A stretch of 38,953 nt of DNA from Stagnimonas sp. (GTDB lineage: Bacteria > Pseudomonadota > Gammaproteobacteria > Nevskiales > Nevskiaceae). Below the pieces are notes generated by a model that worked only from the letters and a program-made list of their open reading frames with translations, was not told where the DNA came from and did not search any database. The position numbers and the translations under genes were made by a program. Positions 1 through 7,591 of the stretch are shown here, piece by piece; within the stretch, counting starts at the first letter, position 1, and every line of letters begins with the position of its first letter. Location: NCBI GenBank assembly GCA_030652575.1, contig JAUSQI010000157.1:1-38953 (forward strand). The letters run 5' to 3'.

Positions 1-74
1 CCCTCACTCGCCGCCTTGCGCTGTGCCAAAACAGCCTTCCGCCGCAGCGATTGTTTATAGGTCAACACTCTCTA

Positions 75-92
75 CGTTCGCAATTGCGAACG
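75..92. promoter_or_regulatory. 18-bp perfect palindrome, candidate operator
   Basis: The 18 bases CGTTCGCAATTGCGAACG read identically on both strands, centred between positions 83 and 84. The site lies about 125 bp upstream of the propeller/RND gene pair, in an otherwise non-coding stretch. A symmetric site of this length and position is typical of a dimeric repressor such as a TetR- or MarR-type protein. No regulator gene is present in the window, so the binding protein is unknown. It could instead belong to a gene to the left of the window. Confidence 0.5.
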
Positions 93-203
93 CAGCGTGT
101 AACATCCCGGCGAGAACTGTCATCGCGGCTCGGCATGCGCGCTGATGGAGAGGAGACCGGCGCGCACGCGGCGGCTTAAAACATCAAGCTGAGTCCATCA
201 GGC

Positions 204-210
204 AAGGTGA
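204..210 (+). promoter_or_regulatory. ribosome binding site deciding the YCF48-protein start
   Basis: AAGGTGA lies five bases before the ATG at 216. This favours that ATG over the in-frame GTG at 207, which overlaps the site itself. Confidence 0.6.
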
Positions 211-215
211 TATTC

Positions 216-1358
216 ATGAAGAAACCGCAGTTCAAAACACTGGCGGCCGCGAGCGCCATGTTCGCTTTGGCCTCTGTGAGTCCCTGGCTTCTTGCCCAGC
301 AGGAAACGCCCGCTGCCGATGCCAGCGCGGAAGCACCTGCCCAAGCGTCGATCGAAACACCCGCGGAAGCCGCTGCCGAGCCGGCAGTCGAAGAATCCTC
401 CTCCGGCGCATCGGCAGTACCTGCGGCAGAAGCTGCGGCACCGATCAAGCCGCGCCCGTCCGAGACGCTGGCGCTCACCTCCAAGGGCTTGATCCTGGAT
501 GTGGTGAACACCGGCAAACATCTGGTGGCAGTGGGCGATCGCGGCGCCGTGATCGTCTCCAACAATGGGGCGGACTGGGCGCAGGTGCAGACGCCTGTGC
601 GCTCGCCGCTCACCGCCGTCAGCTTCGCCGACGAAATGCACGGCTGGGCCGTGGGCCACGATGCGGTGATCCTCGCCACCAAGGACGGCGGCAAAACCTG
701 GGCGATGCAGAACTTCGCGCCCGAGCTCGAAAAGCCGTTTCTCGACGTGATCGCCCTCGACACCAACAACGTGTTGGCGCTTGGCGCCTACGGCCTGCTC
801 TACAAGACCAGCGACGGCGGCACGACCTGGGAGGCTGTGGAAGCGCCAGAAATCCGCGCCGACGAACTGCATTTCAACGGTGCCGCCAAGCTCAACAATG
901 GCAGCGTGCTGGCCGTGGGCGAGCAGGGCATGCTGGGCCTGACCGCCGATGGCGGCACGACCTGGACGAAGCTGACTTCGCCTTATGACGGCTCCTACTA
1001 CGGCGCACTGCCGCTCGGCGATGCCGGTGCGGTGGTGTATGGCCTGCGCGGCAACGTCTACAAGACGACCGATGTGAAAACCGGGCCCTGGACTCAGGTG
1101 AAGACCGACACCGTTTCTTCCTTCTTCGGCGCTGCGGCATTGCCGGATGGCGGTGTGGCGCTGGTGGGTCTCGCCGGCGCGGTGCTGATTCTCGATGCCG
1201 CCGACAAGGCCACACCCTTGCGCGTGAAGGTGCGCGGCAAGGACGCACTCGGCCGTGAACTCGACAAGGACGTGACCGGCAGTTTCTCCGCCGCAACCCC
1301 CTTTGCAGGCGGGTTGCTGGTAGTGGGCGAGCAAGGCGTGCAGAGCCTCAAGCTCTGA
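216..1358 (+). CDS. exported YCF48-like beta-propeller protein
   Basis: This is a 380-residue protein with an N-terminal signal peptide (about residues 1-27: Lys-Lys followed by an Ala/Leu core ending near LLAQQ). An Ala/Glu/Pro-rich low-complexity linker follows to about residue 75, then a repeat domain to the end. The repeats carry the YCF48/BNR signature: a buried VAVG or AVGH strand followed by S/T-x-D-G-G-x-T-W turns (KDGGKTW, SDGGTTW, ADGGTTW). YCF48 (HCF136) is a photosystem II assembly factor in cyanobacteria. In non-photosynthetic proteobacteria the same fold is found beside MMPL/RND exporters, as here. The product is probably periplasmic and may be an accessory to the downstream exporter, 84 bp away on the same strand. 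That partnership is inferred from context only. DUF1302/DUF1329 genes often accompany this pair and might lie left of the window. Confidence 0.85.
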   Translation: MKKPQFKTLAAASAMFALASVSPWLLAQQETPAADASAEAPAQASIETPAEAAAEPAVEESSSGASAVPAAEAAAPIKPRPSETLALTSKGLILDVVNTGKHLVAVGDRGAVIVSNNGADWAQVQTPVRSPLTAVSFADEMHGWAVGHDAVILATKDGGKTWAMQNFAPELEKPFLDVIALDTNNVLALGAYGLLYKTSDGGTTWEAVEAPEIRADELHFNGAAKLNNGSVLAVGEQGMLGLTADGGTTWTKLTSPYDGSYYGALPLGDAGAVVYGLRGNVYKTTDVKTGPWTQVKTDTVSSFFGAAALPDGGVALVGLAGAVLILDAADKATPLRVKVRGKDALGRELDKDVTGSFSAATPFAGGLLVVGEQGVQSLKL

Positions 1359-1442
1359 CGCCGCAACCGACGCGCTTCAAGTCTTTAGACAAGTGCCGCG
1401 CCATCAGCGGCCGCACAAACAACCGATTGGGAGAGTCACATC

Positions 1443-4358
1443 ATGGTTGATGCACAACACATGAGCACATCCACCAAAATCCTTCGCGCCATCGAGCCGA
1501 TCATCTACGCCAAACGCTGGCTGACGATGGGGATTCTGCTGGTGCTGACCGCGTTCTTCGCCGTGGTCGCGTCCACCATCAAGCCCGATGCCGGCTTCGA
1601 TAAATCGATTCCGCTCGAGCACCCCTATATGCAGGTGCTGAAGCAGTATCAAGCCGACTTCGGCGGTGCCAACAATGTGCTGGTGGCGCTGATCCAGAAA
1701 CCGGGCAAGGGCGAGATCTACAACGAGAGTTTCCTCGCTTCGCTGAAGCAGGCGACGGATGAAGTGTTCTTCCTCCCCGGCGTCGACCGCTCGCGCGTGT
1801 CCTCGCTGTTCACGCCCGATGTGCGCTATGTCGAAGTGGTGGAGGGCGGCTTCAAGGGCGGCAACGTCATCCCCGCCGAATACGCGCCGACGCAGGAAAT
1901 GTTCGGCCTGGTGAAGGGCAACACCCAGAAGGGCGGCCATGTGGGCCGCTTCACGACGAAAGACCAGACCGGCGCGATGATCTTCAGCGAACTGCTGGAG
2001 GTGGACCCGGTCAGCGGCGAGAAACTCGACTACGCCGCCGTTGCTGAAATTCTCGAAGACAAGGTGCGCGGGCGCTTCATGAGCCCGAAGAAATATCTCT
2101 ACAAGCTCAACACCGACGTCTGCCAAACCCCCGAAGTCGTGGTGACGGCGGAAGCCGCCGCCGATGGATCTGCCGCCGCGGCGCCGAAGGAAACCTGCGT
2201 CAAGGCCGGCACCCAGGTCTGGGAGCGCTTTGGCCAGCCCACCGGCCTTGCGGCACTGGTCGACAAGGGCAAGACCATCACCTACAAGTTCAAGCCCGAG
2301 GGCGAGGACAACGAGCTGCTGTTCAAGATCAAGAAGTCTCAGATGACGTTCGAGACGGTCGACAACCCCCAATACAACCCGGATGTCGATGTGCACATCC
2401 TCGGTTTTGCCAAGGTGGTGGGCGACATCATCGAAGAACTGATCCCGGTGGTCGGGTTCTTCCTGCTGACGCTGGTGATGACCCAACTCTTGCTCTGGGC
2501 CTACCTCGGTTCGTTCAAGCTCGCCTTGCTGCCGCTGGTGTGCTCGATCACGGCGGTGATCTGGGAGTTCGGCCTGCTCAAGCTGTTCGGCAAGGGTCTC
2601 GATCCGTTCGCGATCCTGGTGCCCTTCCTCATCCTCTCGATTTCCGTCTCGCACGGCGTGCAGTACTGCAACGCCTGGGTCGGCGAGATTTCGCAGAACG
2701 GCCGCAACAGCTTCGATGCCTCGGTGGAAACCTGGCGCCGTCTCGCCATCTACGGAACGATGGCGATCATGACCGGCGTGGTGGGCTTCGCGCTCATCGG
2801 CCTGATCCCGATCGACATCATCCGCGAGATGGCGCTCAACGCCTGCCTGGGCATGTTCGCCATCGTCATCACCAACAAGATCATGATGCCGATCTGGCTG
2901 ACCTGGATCGACGTCGGTGACCCGGTTGAGTTCGCCAAGAAGCAGGAGCAGCGCGACGCGATCTTCGACCCGCTCTGGAAGCTGCTCAGCCACATGGTGC
3001 TGCTGCGGCCGGCGATCATTGCCATCCTCATCTCCGGCCTGCTGCTCGGCTGGGGCCTGTGGAAAGGCAAGGAGCTGCAAGTGGGCGATAGCCAGGCCGG
3101 CGTGCCGGAACTGCTGCCCGACTCGCGCTACAACAAGGACACCGCTGCCGTCACCGCCAATTTCTCCATCGGCACCGACGTGATGAAAGTCATCGCCGAA
3201 ACCGATCCCGAAGCCTGCGTGAAGTACGCGGTGATGGAGCAGATCGACCGCTTCGGCTGGCGCATGGACAACACCGAGGGCGTGCAGTCCACCATCTCGC
3301 TGCCTTGGGCGGCGCGACAGGTGAACATGGCGTTCTCCGAGGCTGCACCCAAGTTCAAGGTGCTGCCGCAGAACCAGTTCACGATGGTGCAGGCGATCAC
3401 GCCGATCCCGACCTCGTCGGGCCTCTTGAACTCCAACTGCTCGGCGATGGCGATCTTCATCTTCACCAAGGATCACAAGGCCTCGACATTGGAGCGCATC
3501 GTCAACGAGGTGGGCCGGTTCAACACCGAGAACGATGCCGAGTTCTACGAGACCAACACCGACGTCAATACCGAGTACTGCGGCACCAAGGCCGATGCCC
3601 GCCGCGAGGTCGGCAATGCCCGCGTGTCCCTGCAGAAGTACACCGAGAACCTCAAGAAGAAGAATCCCGGCATCGGCGACGAAGCCATCAATGCCGACAA
3701 GGGCATCCAGAAGGGCGTTGCCGACATCGACGCCGCCAAGGAAAAGCTGGCGGCGCTCGACAAGGCCTGCCCAGTGCATTTCGCGCTGGCCTCGGCACAG
3801 GTGGGTGTGATGGCGGCGACCAACGAGGAGGTGCATCGTCTTGAAAAACCCATCCTCTACATCGTCTATGCCGGCATCATCGTCTGCGTGTTCCTGAGCT
3901 TCTTCGAGTGGCAGTCCATCGTTGCCATCATGTTGCCGCTGGCGCTGGTGAGCTGGATGGCCTACGCCGTGATGGCCGTGCTGGGCATTGGCCTCAAGAC
4001 CGCAACGCTACCGGTGGTGGCGCTGGCCGCAGGTGTCGGTGTCGACTACGGCATATACATCTACGCGACCTTCGCCGATGCCCTGGCGGCGGGCTACAAG
4101 CGGCAGGCGGCGTACTTCAAGACGCTGAAACTCACCGGCAAGGCGGTGGCGTTCACGGGCCTGACGCTCAGCCTGGGTGTGGCGACCTGGCTGTGGTCGG
4201 GTCTCCAGTTCCAGCGTGACATGGGCAAGCTCCTGGTCTTCATGTTCACGGCCAACATGTTCGGCGCGCTGCTGCTGCTGCCGGCCATCGCCTCGTTCAT
4301 CCTGAAGCCCAAAGAACTCAAGCCGGGCGAAGAGCCGGTGTTCAAGCCGCGTCATTGA
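1443..4358 (+). CDS. MMPL/RND-superfamily exporter (COG1033 type)
   Basis: This 971-residue inner-membrane protein has the duplicated RND layout. TM1 is at about residues 24-42, a periplasmic loop extends to about 325, and a TM2-6 bundle lies at about 335-500. TM7 is at about 520-540, followed by a second loop to about 800 and a final bundle to about 960. The second half contains the family-typical segment VALAAGVGVDYGIYIYATF. The first loop has two cysteines (near residues 226 and 252) bracketing an Ala-rich insertion. The second loop has a Lys/Ala/Glu-rich probable coiled coil at about 720-780 and more cysteines, so periplasmic disulfides are likely. GGGAG at 1429-1433 supports the ATG at 1443; an ATG at 1461 is the alternative. 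MMPL relatives move lipids, sterols or hydrophobic compounds by proton antiport, but the substrate here cannot be read from sequence. It is probably co-transcribed with the YCF48-like gene and ends at a strong terminator. Confidence 0.85.
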   Translation: MVDAQHMSTSTKILRAIEPIIYAKRWLTMGILLVLTAFFAVVASTIKPDAGFDKSIPLEHPYMQVLKQYQADFGGANNVLVALIQKPGKGEIYNESFLASLKQATDEVFFLPGVDRSRVSSLFTPDVRYVEVVEGGFKGGNVIPAEYAPTQEMFGLVKGNTQKGGHVGRFTTKDQTGAMIFSELLEVDPVSGEKLDYAAVAEILEDKVRGRFMSPKKYLYKLNTDVCQTPEVVVTAEAAADGSAAAAPKETCVKAGTQVWERFGQPTGLAALVDKGKTITYKFKPEGEDNELLFKIKKSQMTFETVDNPQYNPDVDVHILGFAKVVGDIIEELIPVVGFFLLTLVMTQLLLWAYLGSFKLALLPLVCSITAVIWEFGLLKLFGKGLDPFAILVPFLILSISVSHGVQYCNAWVGEISQNGRNSFDASVETWRRLAIYGTMAIMTGVVGFALIGLIPIDIIREMALNACLGMFAIVITNKIMMPIWLTWIDVGDPVEFAKKQEQRDAIFDPLWKLLSHMVLLRPAIIAILISGLLLGWGLWKGKELQVGDSQAGVPELLPDSRYNKDTAAVTANFSIGTDVMKVIAETDPEACVKYAVMEQIDRFGWRMDNTEGVQSTISLPWAARQVNMAFSEAAPKFKVLPQNQFTMVQAITPIPTSSGLLNSNCSAMAIFIFTKDHKASTLERIVNEVGRFNTENDAEFYETNTDVNTEYCGTKADARREVGNARVSLQKYTENLKKKNPGIGDEAINADKGIQKGVADIDAAKEKLAALDKACPVHFALASAQVGVMAATNEEVHRLEKPILYIVYAGIIVCVFLSFFEWQSIVAIMLPLALVSWMAYAVMAVLGIGLKTATLPVVALAAGVGVDYGIYIYATFADALAAGYKRQAAYFKTLKLTGKAVAFTGLTLSLGVATWLWSGLQFQRDMGKLLVFMFTANMFGALLLLPAIASFILKPKELKPGEEPVFKPRH

Positions 4359-4366
4359 CGCGGCTT
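4344..4366. repeat. inverted repeat across the RND stop codon, with a third arm downstream
   Basis: AAGCCGCGTC and GACGCGGCTT form a perfect 10-bp stem with a 3-base loop, and the TGA stop lies inside it. The left arm recurs as AAGCCGCGTCA at 4381-4391. There is no T run, so it is not a classic terminator. It may protect the mRNA 3' end or be a duplication scar. Confidence 0.6.
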
Positions 4367-4411
4367 CAATGATCATCAGCAAGCCGCGTCACTGAGCGCG
4401 TGCATTCATTG

Positions 4412-4439
4412 AAAAGCCCGGCATTGCCGGGCTTTTTTT
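4412..4439. terminator. bidirectional rho-independent terminator between the RND gene and apaH
   Basis: AAAAGCCCGGC (4412-4422) pairs perfectly with GCCGGGCTTTT (4426-4436) around an ATT loop, followed by a run of seven T at 4433-4439. On the minus strand the same stem is followed by a shorter T run. It can therefore end both the rightward RND transcript and the leftward apaH transcript. Confidence 0.9.
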
Positions 4440-4467
4440 GTGTTTGATGCGCGAACGAATGAGGCGA

Positions 4468-5301
4468 TCAATCGCCACCGCCGTCGGGTCGGCGGTATTC
4501 GGGGCATTCGATGGCGGTCAGCTCGCGTGTTTCCAGATTCAAGGCGGTGAGTCGTCCGCCCCAGACCGCGCCGGTATCCAGGCCCCAGACGCGGTGCTGC
4601 GGCCAGTGCACCTGCCCCAGCGTGGACCAGTGGCCGAAGAGAATGTCCGCGTCGATGGGCTGGCGCGGGGGCAAGGCGAACCAGGGCTGCAGGGGCGCTG
4701 GCTGGCTGCCGGGCTGGCCCTTGGCGCGAAACTCCAGCGCGCCATCGGGTTTGCAGTAACGCATGCGGGTGAAGGCGTTGATCGTGTAGCGCAGCTGCTC
4801 GTCGGCCGTGCGGGCTTGCGACCAGGCACGGGGTTCGTCGCCATACATCTGGTTCAAAAAAGCCGCGTGATTGCTGCCGCGCAACACGGCTTCGGCAGCG
4901 CGGGCAGCGCGGCGTGCTTCGGCCAACCTCCACATGGGCGAGATGCCGGCATGGGCCAAGGCCCAGCCCGGGGCTTCGTGCAGCAAGGGGCGGTGGCGCA
5001 ACCAGTGCAGCAGGGCTTCGCGGTCTTCGGCTGCCAGCACGGCGTCCAGGCTGTCGAGGCGGCCGGCCCTGCCGCCAGCGGCTCGCGCCAAGAGGTGCAG
5101 GTCATGGTTGCCGAGCACCGAGACGGCTCGCTCGCCGAGCGACATCACGAAACGCAGCGTCTGCAAGGACTCCAGCCCGCGATTGACCAGATCGCCTGCA
5201 AACCACAGCTGGTCACGCTCAGGGTCGAAGCGCAGGGTGTCCAGCAGGCGCATCAGGGCACCATGACAGCCTTGCACATCGCCAATCGCGTAGATACTCA
5301 T
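4468..5301 (-). CDS. apaH: symmetrical bis(5'-nucleosyl)-tetraphosphatase
   Basis: This 277-residue cytoplasmic metallophosphatase splits Ap4A into two ADP, removing the alarmone/damage nucleotide and its use as an RNA cap. Motifs in order are GDVQGCHG (residues 7-14), GDLVNRG (36-42) and GNHD (64-67), the calcineurin-type metal-binding set. The Gln in GDVQG replaces the His of generic phosphatases, as in some other gammaproteobacterial ApaH proteins. The length matches E. coli ApaH (280). The start is taken at MSIYAIGD because a longer reading adds 27 residues with no family match. No good Shine-Dalgarno precedes it. In many gammaproteobacteria apaH follows rsmA and apaG in the lptD-surA-pdxA operon. 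Here it stands alone, separated from rsmA by the 14-kb Tad/GGDEF block, and apaG is not in the window. Confidence 0.95.
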   Translation of the reverse strand: MSIYAIGDVQGCHGALMRLLDTLRFDPERDQLWFAGDLVNRGLESLQTLRFVMSLGERAVSVLGNHDLHLLARAAGGRAGRLDSLDAVLAAEDREALLHWLRHRPLLHEAPGWALAHAGISPMWRLAEARRAARAAEAVLRGSNHAAFLNQMYGDEPRAWSQARTADEQLRYTINAFTRMRYCKPDGALEFRAKGQPGSQPAPLQPWFALPPRQPIDADILFGHWSTLGQVHWPQHRVWGLDTGAVWGGRLTALNLETRELTAIECPEYRRPDGGGD

Positions 5302-5367
5302 CGAAGCAGTTTGCCTTGGATTGCAGCCATGCCGGACCAGCGGCGGATTTTTGACGCTTGAACGCTT

Positions 5368-5395
5368 TTGACTCCCATCCAAGCTGCCGCATACT
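5368..5395 (+). promoter_or_regulatory. candidate sigma-70 promoter of the tad operon
   Basis: TTGACT at 5368-5373 and CATACT at 5390-5395 are separated by 16 bp, giving 5/6 and 4/6 matches to the consensus. It lies about 65 bp upstream of flp in the divergent gap with apaH. It is a pattern match only; an activator-dependent promoter is equally possible for a Tad locus. Confidence 0.4.
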
Positions 5396-5458
5396 CATTG
5401 CGCAGAACAAATGGCGATTTAGCGGTTTGAACGGACTCAACAATTCTAGGAGTGCATC

Positions 5459-5641
5459 ATGGTCAAGCAGATTCTGAACTTTCTCAAAGATGAAGAAGGC
5501 GCCAGCGCCGTCGAATACGGCCTCATCGTCGGCCTCATCGCGGTCGCGGTTGTGGCCGTGCTGATCTCGATGGGCGGCGGTATGAACACGCTGTTCGAAC
5601 GAGTTGATGGTGACATCGACACCGCCGCAAAGGCGCCATAA
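5459..5641 (+). CDS. flp: Flp-type (class IVb) major pilin
   Basis: This 60-residue prepilin is the structural subunit of the Tad pilus. A short leader with acidic end (MVKQILNFLKDEEG) precedes the processing site G14/A15. After it comes ASAVEYGLIVGLIAVAVVAVLI, with the hallmark Glu at mature position 5 followed by Tyr (the Flp motif) and then the hydrophobic core. The C-terminal tail is very short, as is usual for Flp pilins. TAGGAG at 5447-5452 supports the ATG at 5459. The gene is first in the tad operon and directly precedes its own peptidase gene. Only one flp copy is present in this window. Confidence 0.95.
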   Translation: MVKQILNFLKDEEGASAVEYGLIVGLIAVAVVAVLISMGGGMNTLFERVDGDIDTAAKAP

Positions 5642-5645
5642 CTAG

Positions 5646-6101
5646 ATGCAGGACGTAGTTCTCTGCGTCCTTCTGGCTTGGGCGGTTACCGTCGCCGTTA
5701 TCGACTGGCGCTTGCGCAAGGTGCCCAACGTCTTGCTGTTGCTGCTGCTCGTTCCAGCGATTGTGGTGCTGGGCTGGCGGGGGCAGGGTGTTAACGGCGC
5801 GGCACCGATGGCCAGTGTGTATGGATTGGCGGCAGGATTCATGCTGACCTTGCCCGGCTACGCGGCATCAAAGCTGGGGGCGGGCGACGTCAAACTCGCG
5901 GCGGTCATGGGCTTCGTGCTGGGCTGGCCGGCAGTGGCGTGGATGCTGATCGCATCGGCGCTGGTGCTGTTCGTGATGTCTATCGGGGGGTTGATGGTAA
6001 TGGGGTTCGCCAAGGCGAAAACCGCACGCATCCCGGCGGCAGTGGCATTGTCAGGTGGGTTTGCCGTAGTGCTGTTGACGCAACGCGGGGGGTGGTTATG
6101 A
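5646..6101 (+). CDS. tadV: Tad prepilin peptidase, A24 family (TadV/CpaA)
   Basis: This 151-residue integral membrane aspartic peptidase should cleave the Flp leader and probably that of TadE. It is the short A24 form without the N-methylase half found in PilD. The two catalytic aspartates are visible: D20 in VIDWRLRKVPN and D81 in GAGDVKL, the GxGD signature. Four to five hydrophobic spans cover nearly all of the chain. It starts four bases after the flp stop and its last codons overlap the tadE start (ATGA), so the two are probably translationally coupled. Confidence 0.92.
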   Translation: MQDVVLCVLLAWAVTVAVIDWRLRKVPNVLLLLLLVPAIVVLGWRGQGVNGAAPMASVYGLAAGFMLTLPGYAASKLGAGDVKLAAVMGFVLGWPAVAWMLIASALVLFVMSIGGLMVMGFAKAKTARIPAAVALSGGFAVVLLTQRGGWL

Positions 6102-6580
6102 AAGCGATGACTCGGATGCATCCTTCACAAGCCAAAAGCGCGCAGCGGGGCGCTTCGGCAGTGGAATTCGCTTTCGTATTCCCGATTCTTTTTTTGCTGG
6201 TCTACGGCGTCATCGTTTATTCGTACGTGTATGTGTTGCAGCAGTCGATCACCTTCAACGCGCAGCAGTTCGCCGAGGCGGCGGTAGCGGTCAATCCGAC
6301 CCCGGAGGCCGATCTGGCAGAGCGTATCGAAGCGCGGGTGAATGCAGTGGCCACGCAGTCTTTAGGCTGGTTGCCGACCCGGCAACGCACACGTTTGACG
6401 GGCGCCAACGGTAGCAACAAGTACACCGAAATCGTTTCGGTTGCGACGGATGAAAGTGTCGTCAAGGTGACGGTGGAGTTCACCGTGACCGGTTTATTCC
6501 CGGCATTGGACTTCCCAATCGTCGGCAAGATTCCACCATTGCCGGACCGATTGCGGGCGCAAGCCGTCGCGCGCATCTGA
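6098..6580 (+). CDS. tadE: TadE-like pseudopilin
   Basis: This 160-residue protein has a short basic N-terminus, then RGASAVEFAFVFPILFLLVYGVIVY, the TadE domain. This closely copies the Flp processing site (G/ASAVE), so it is probably cut by the same peptidase. The remaining approximately 110 residues form a periplasmic or extracellular domain. The start is set at 6098, where ATGA overlaps the tadV stop. An upstream in-frame extension to 5939 would be read through tadV in another frame and has no pilin character. It is a minor pilin or initiation factor of the Tad apparatus. Its position next to tadV differs from the Aggregatibacter order, where tadE follows tadD. TadF, a paralogue, cannot be excluded as the better name. 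Confidence 0.85.
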   Translation: MKAMTRMHPSQAKSAQRGASAVEFAFVFPILFLLVYGVIVYSYVYVLQQSITFNAQQFAEAAVAVNPTPEADLAERIEARVNAVATQSLGWLPTRQRTRLTGANGSNKYTEIVSVATDESVVKVTVEFTVTGLFPALDFPIVGKIPPLPDRLRAQAVARI

Positions 6581-6594
6581 AGGCATGCAACAAT

Positions 6595-6621
6595 CTGGCG
6601 CAGGGATTGAACGAGCGCCAG
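6595..6621 (+). other. intra-operon hairpin between tadE and cpaB
   Basis: CTGGCGC (6595-6601) and GCGCCAG (6615-6621) form a 7-bp stem with a 13-base loop just upstream of the cpaB ribosome binding site (AGGGAG, 6634-6639). No T run follows. It could affect mRNA processing or be chance. Confidence 0.3.
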
Positions 6622-6649
6622 TTCACATAAAGCAGGGAGCACGGATCGC

Positions 6650-7591
6650 ATGAGCAGTACAGCCCTTAAAGCCGCCGCAGTGATCTTGGTGTTACTCACC
6701 ATCATCCTTGCAGGCGTCGGGTTCTCGATGAGCCGCAACTACGCCGCGCGCACCGCGAAGGCGGAGGCCGAAGTCGCACGCGCCGCCGAAGTGGCGCGCA
6801 CCGCCCCGCAGACCCTTGCGGTGGTGGCACTCAAGCCGCTCGCCGCCTACAAGACCATCAGCCGCGACGACGTGGCGCTGGTGCCGGTGGCGGTGACGCC
6901 GACCGACTATTTCGGCAGCCTGGACGAAGTCGCCAGCCGCGTGCCGCTGGTCGATATCGACGCCGGTGCGCCGGTGACCAAGCGCTATTTCAAAGAGGGC
7001 AACCTCCTCGCCAAGATCATCCCGGCCGGCCACCAGGCGCTGGCCATCGAGGTCAACGAGATCATCGCCGCCGGCGGCTTCGTGCGGCCGGGCGACAACG
7101 TCGATGTCATCGTTTATCTGCGCAACGGCGCCGGCGTGACCGATGCGCAGGCCCGTGTGCTGCTCGAAAATGCCCGCGTGCTGGCCTATGAAGAGCGCGT
7201 GATCGAGCGCCCCCAGGGCTTGAAAGACGAAGAAGCCAAGGGCGGCGACCAGTCCCGGCGTCGCATCCGCACCGCCGTGCTGGCGGTGCCGGACAGTGAA
7301 ACCACGCGCGTCGTGCTGGGTGCCGGCATGGGCGAAGTGCGGCTGGCGCTGCGCGGCCAGCAGACGGTGACGGGCGAGGAAACCAACGGCGATGTCACCG
7401 CCGGCGGCTTGCCGCTCTCCGATGCCGCCAAGGCCAAGGCCGCCGCCTACAAGACGCCCGACAAGGCGGTGACGGCCGAAGAGATTTCGCGCGTCAAGCC
7501 GCCGCCGGCATTGGCGGCAAAGGCAGCACCCAAGCCACGTGACACGGTGGAAATCATCCAAGGCAACAAGATCGAAAAGGTGGAGCAATGA
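6650..7591 (+). CDS. cpaB: Flp pilus assembly protein CpaB/RcpC
   Basis: This 313-residue protein has one N-terminal membrane span (about residues 6-26), an Ala/Glu-rich stalk to about 50, then a SAF domain (about 56-118). An RcpC/CpaB domain follows (about 120-240) and includes RPGDNVDVIVYL, typical of the family. The C-terminal approximately 70 residues are Ala/Lys/Pro-rich and end VEIIQGNKIEKVEQ. It is a periplasmic partner of the secretin; the SAF domain, shared with antifreeze proteins and FlgA, has been proposed to bind glycan. AGGGAG lies 10 bases before the ATG. Its stop overlaps the secretin start (ATGA), pointing to coupled, balanced synthesis of the two. Confidence 0.92.
   Translation: MSSTALKAAAVILVLLTIILAGVGFSMSRNYAARTAKAEAEVARAAEVARTAPQTLAVVALKPLAAYKTISRDDVALVPVAVTPTDYFGSLDEVASRVPLVDIDAGAPVTKRYFKEGNLLAKIIPAGHQALAIEVNEIIAAGGFVRPGDNVDVIVYLRNGAGVTDAQARVLLENARVLAYEERVIERPQGLKDEEAKGGDQSRRRIRTAVLAVPDSETTRVVLGAGMGEVRLALRGQQTVTGEETNGDVTAGGLPLSDAAKAKAAAYKTPDKAVTAEEISRVKPPPALAAKAAPKPRDTVEIIQGNKIEKVEQ

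Noticed and set aside
1404-3836. 810-residue open frame antisense to the RND exporter
   Set aside because: Composition is His/Arg/Gly/Ala-rich with no domain, typical of antisense frames in high-GC genes. The plus-strand gene has clear TM segments and family motifs.
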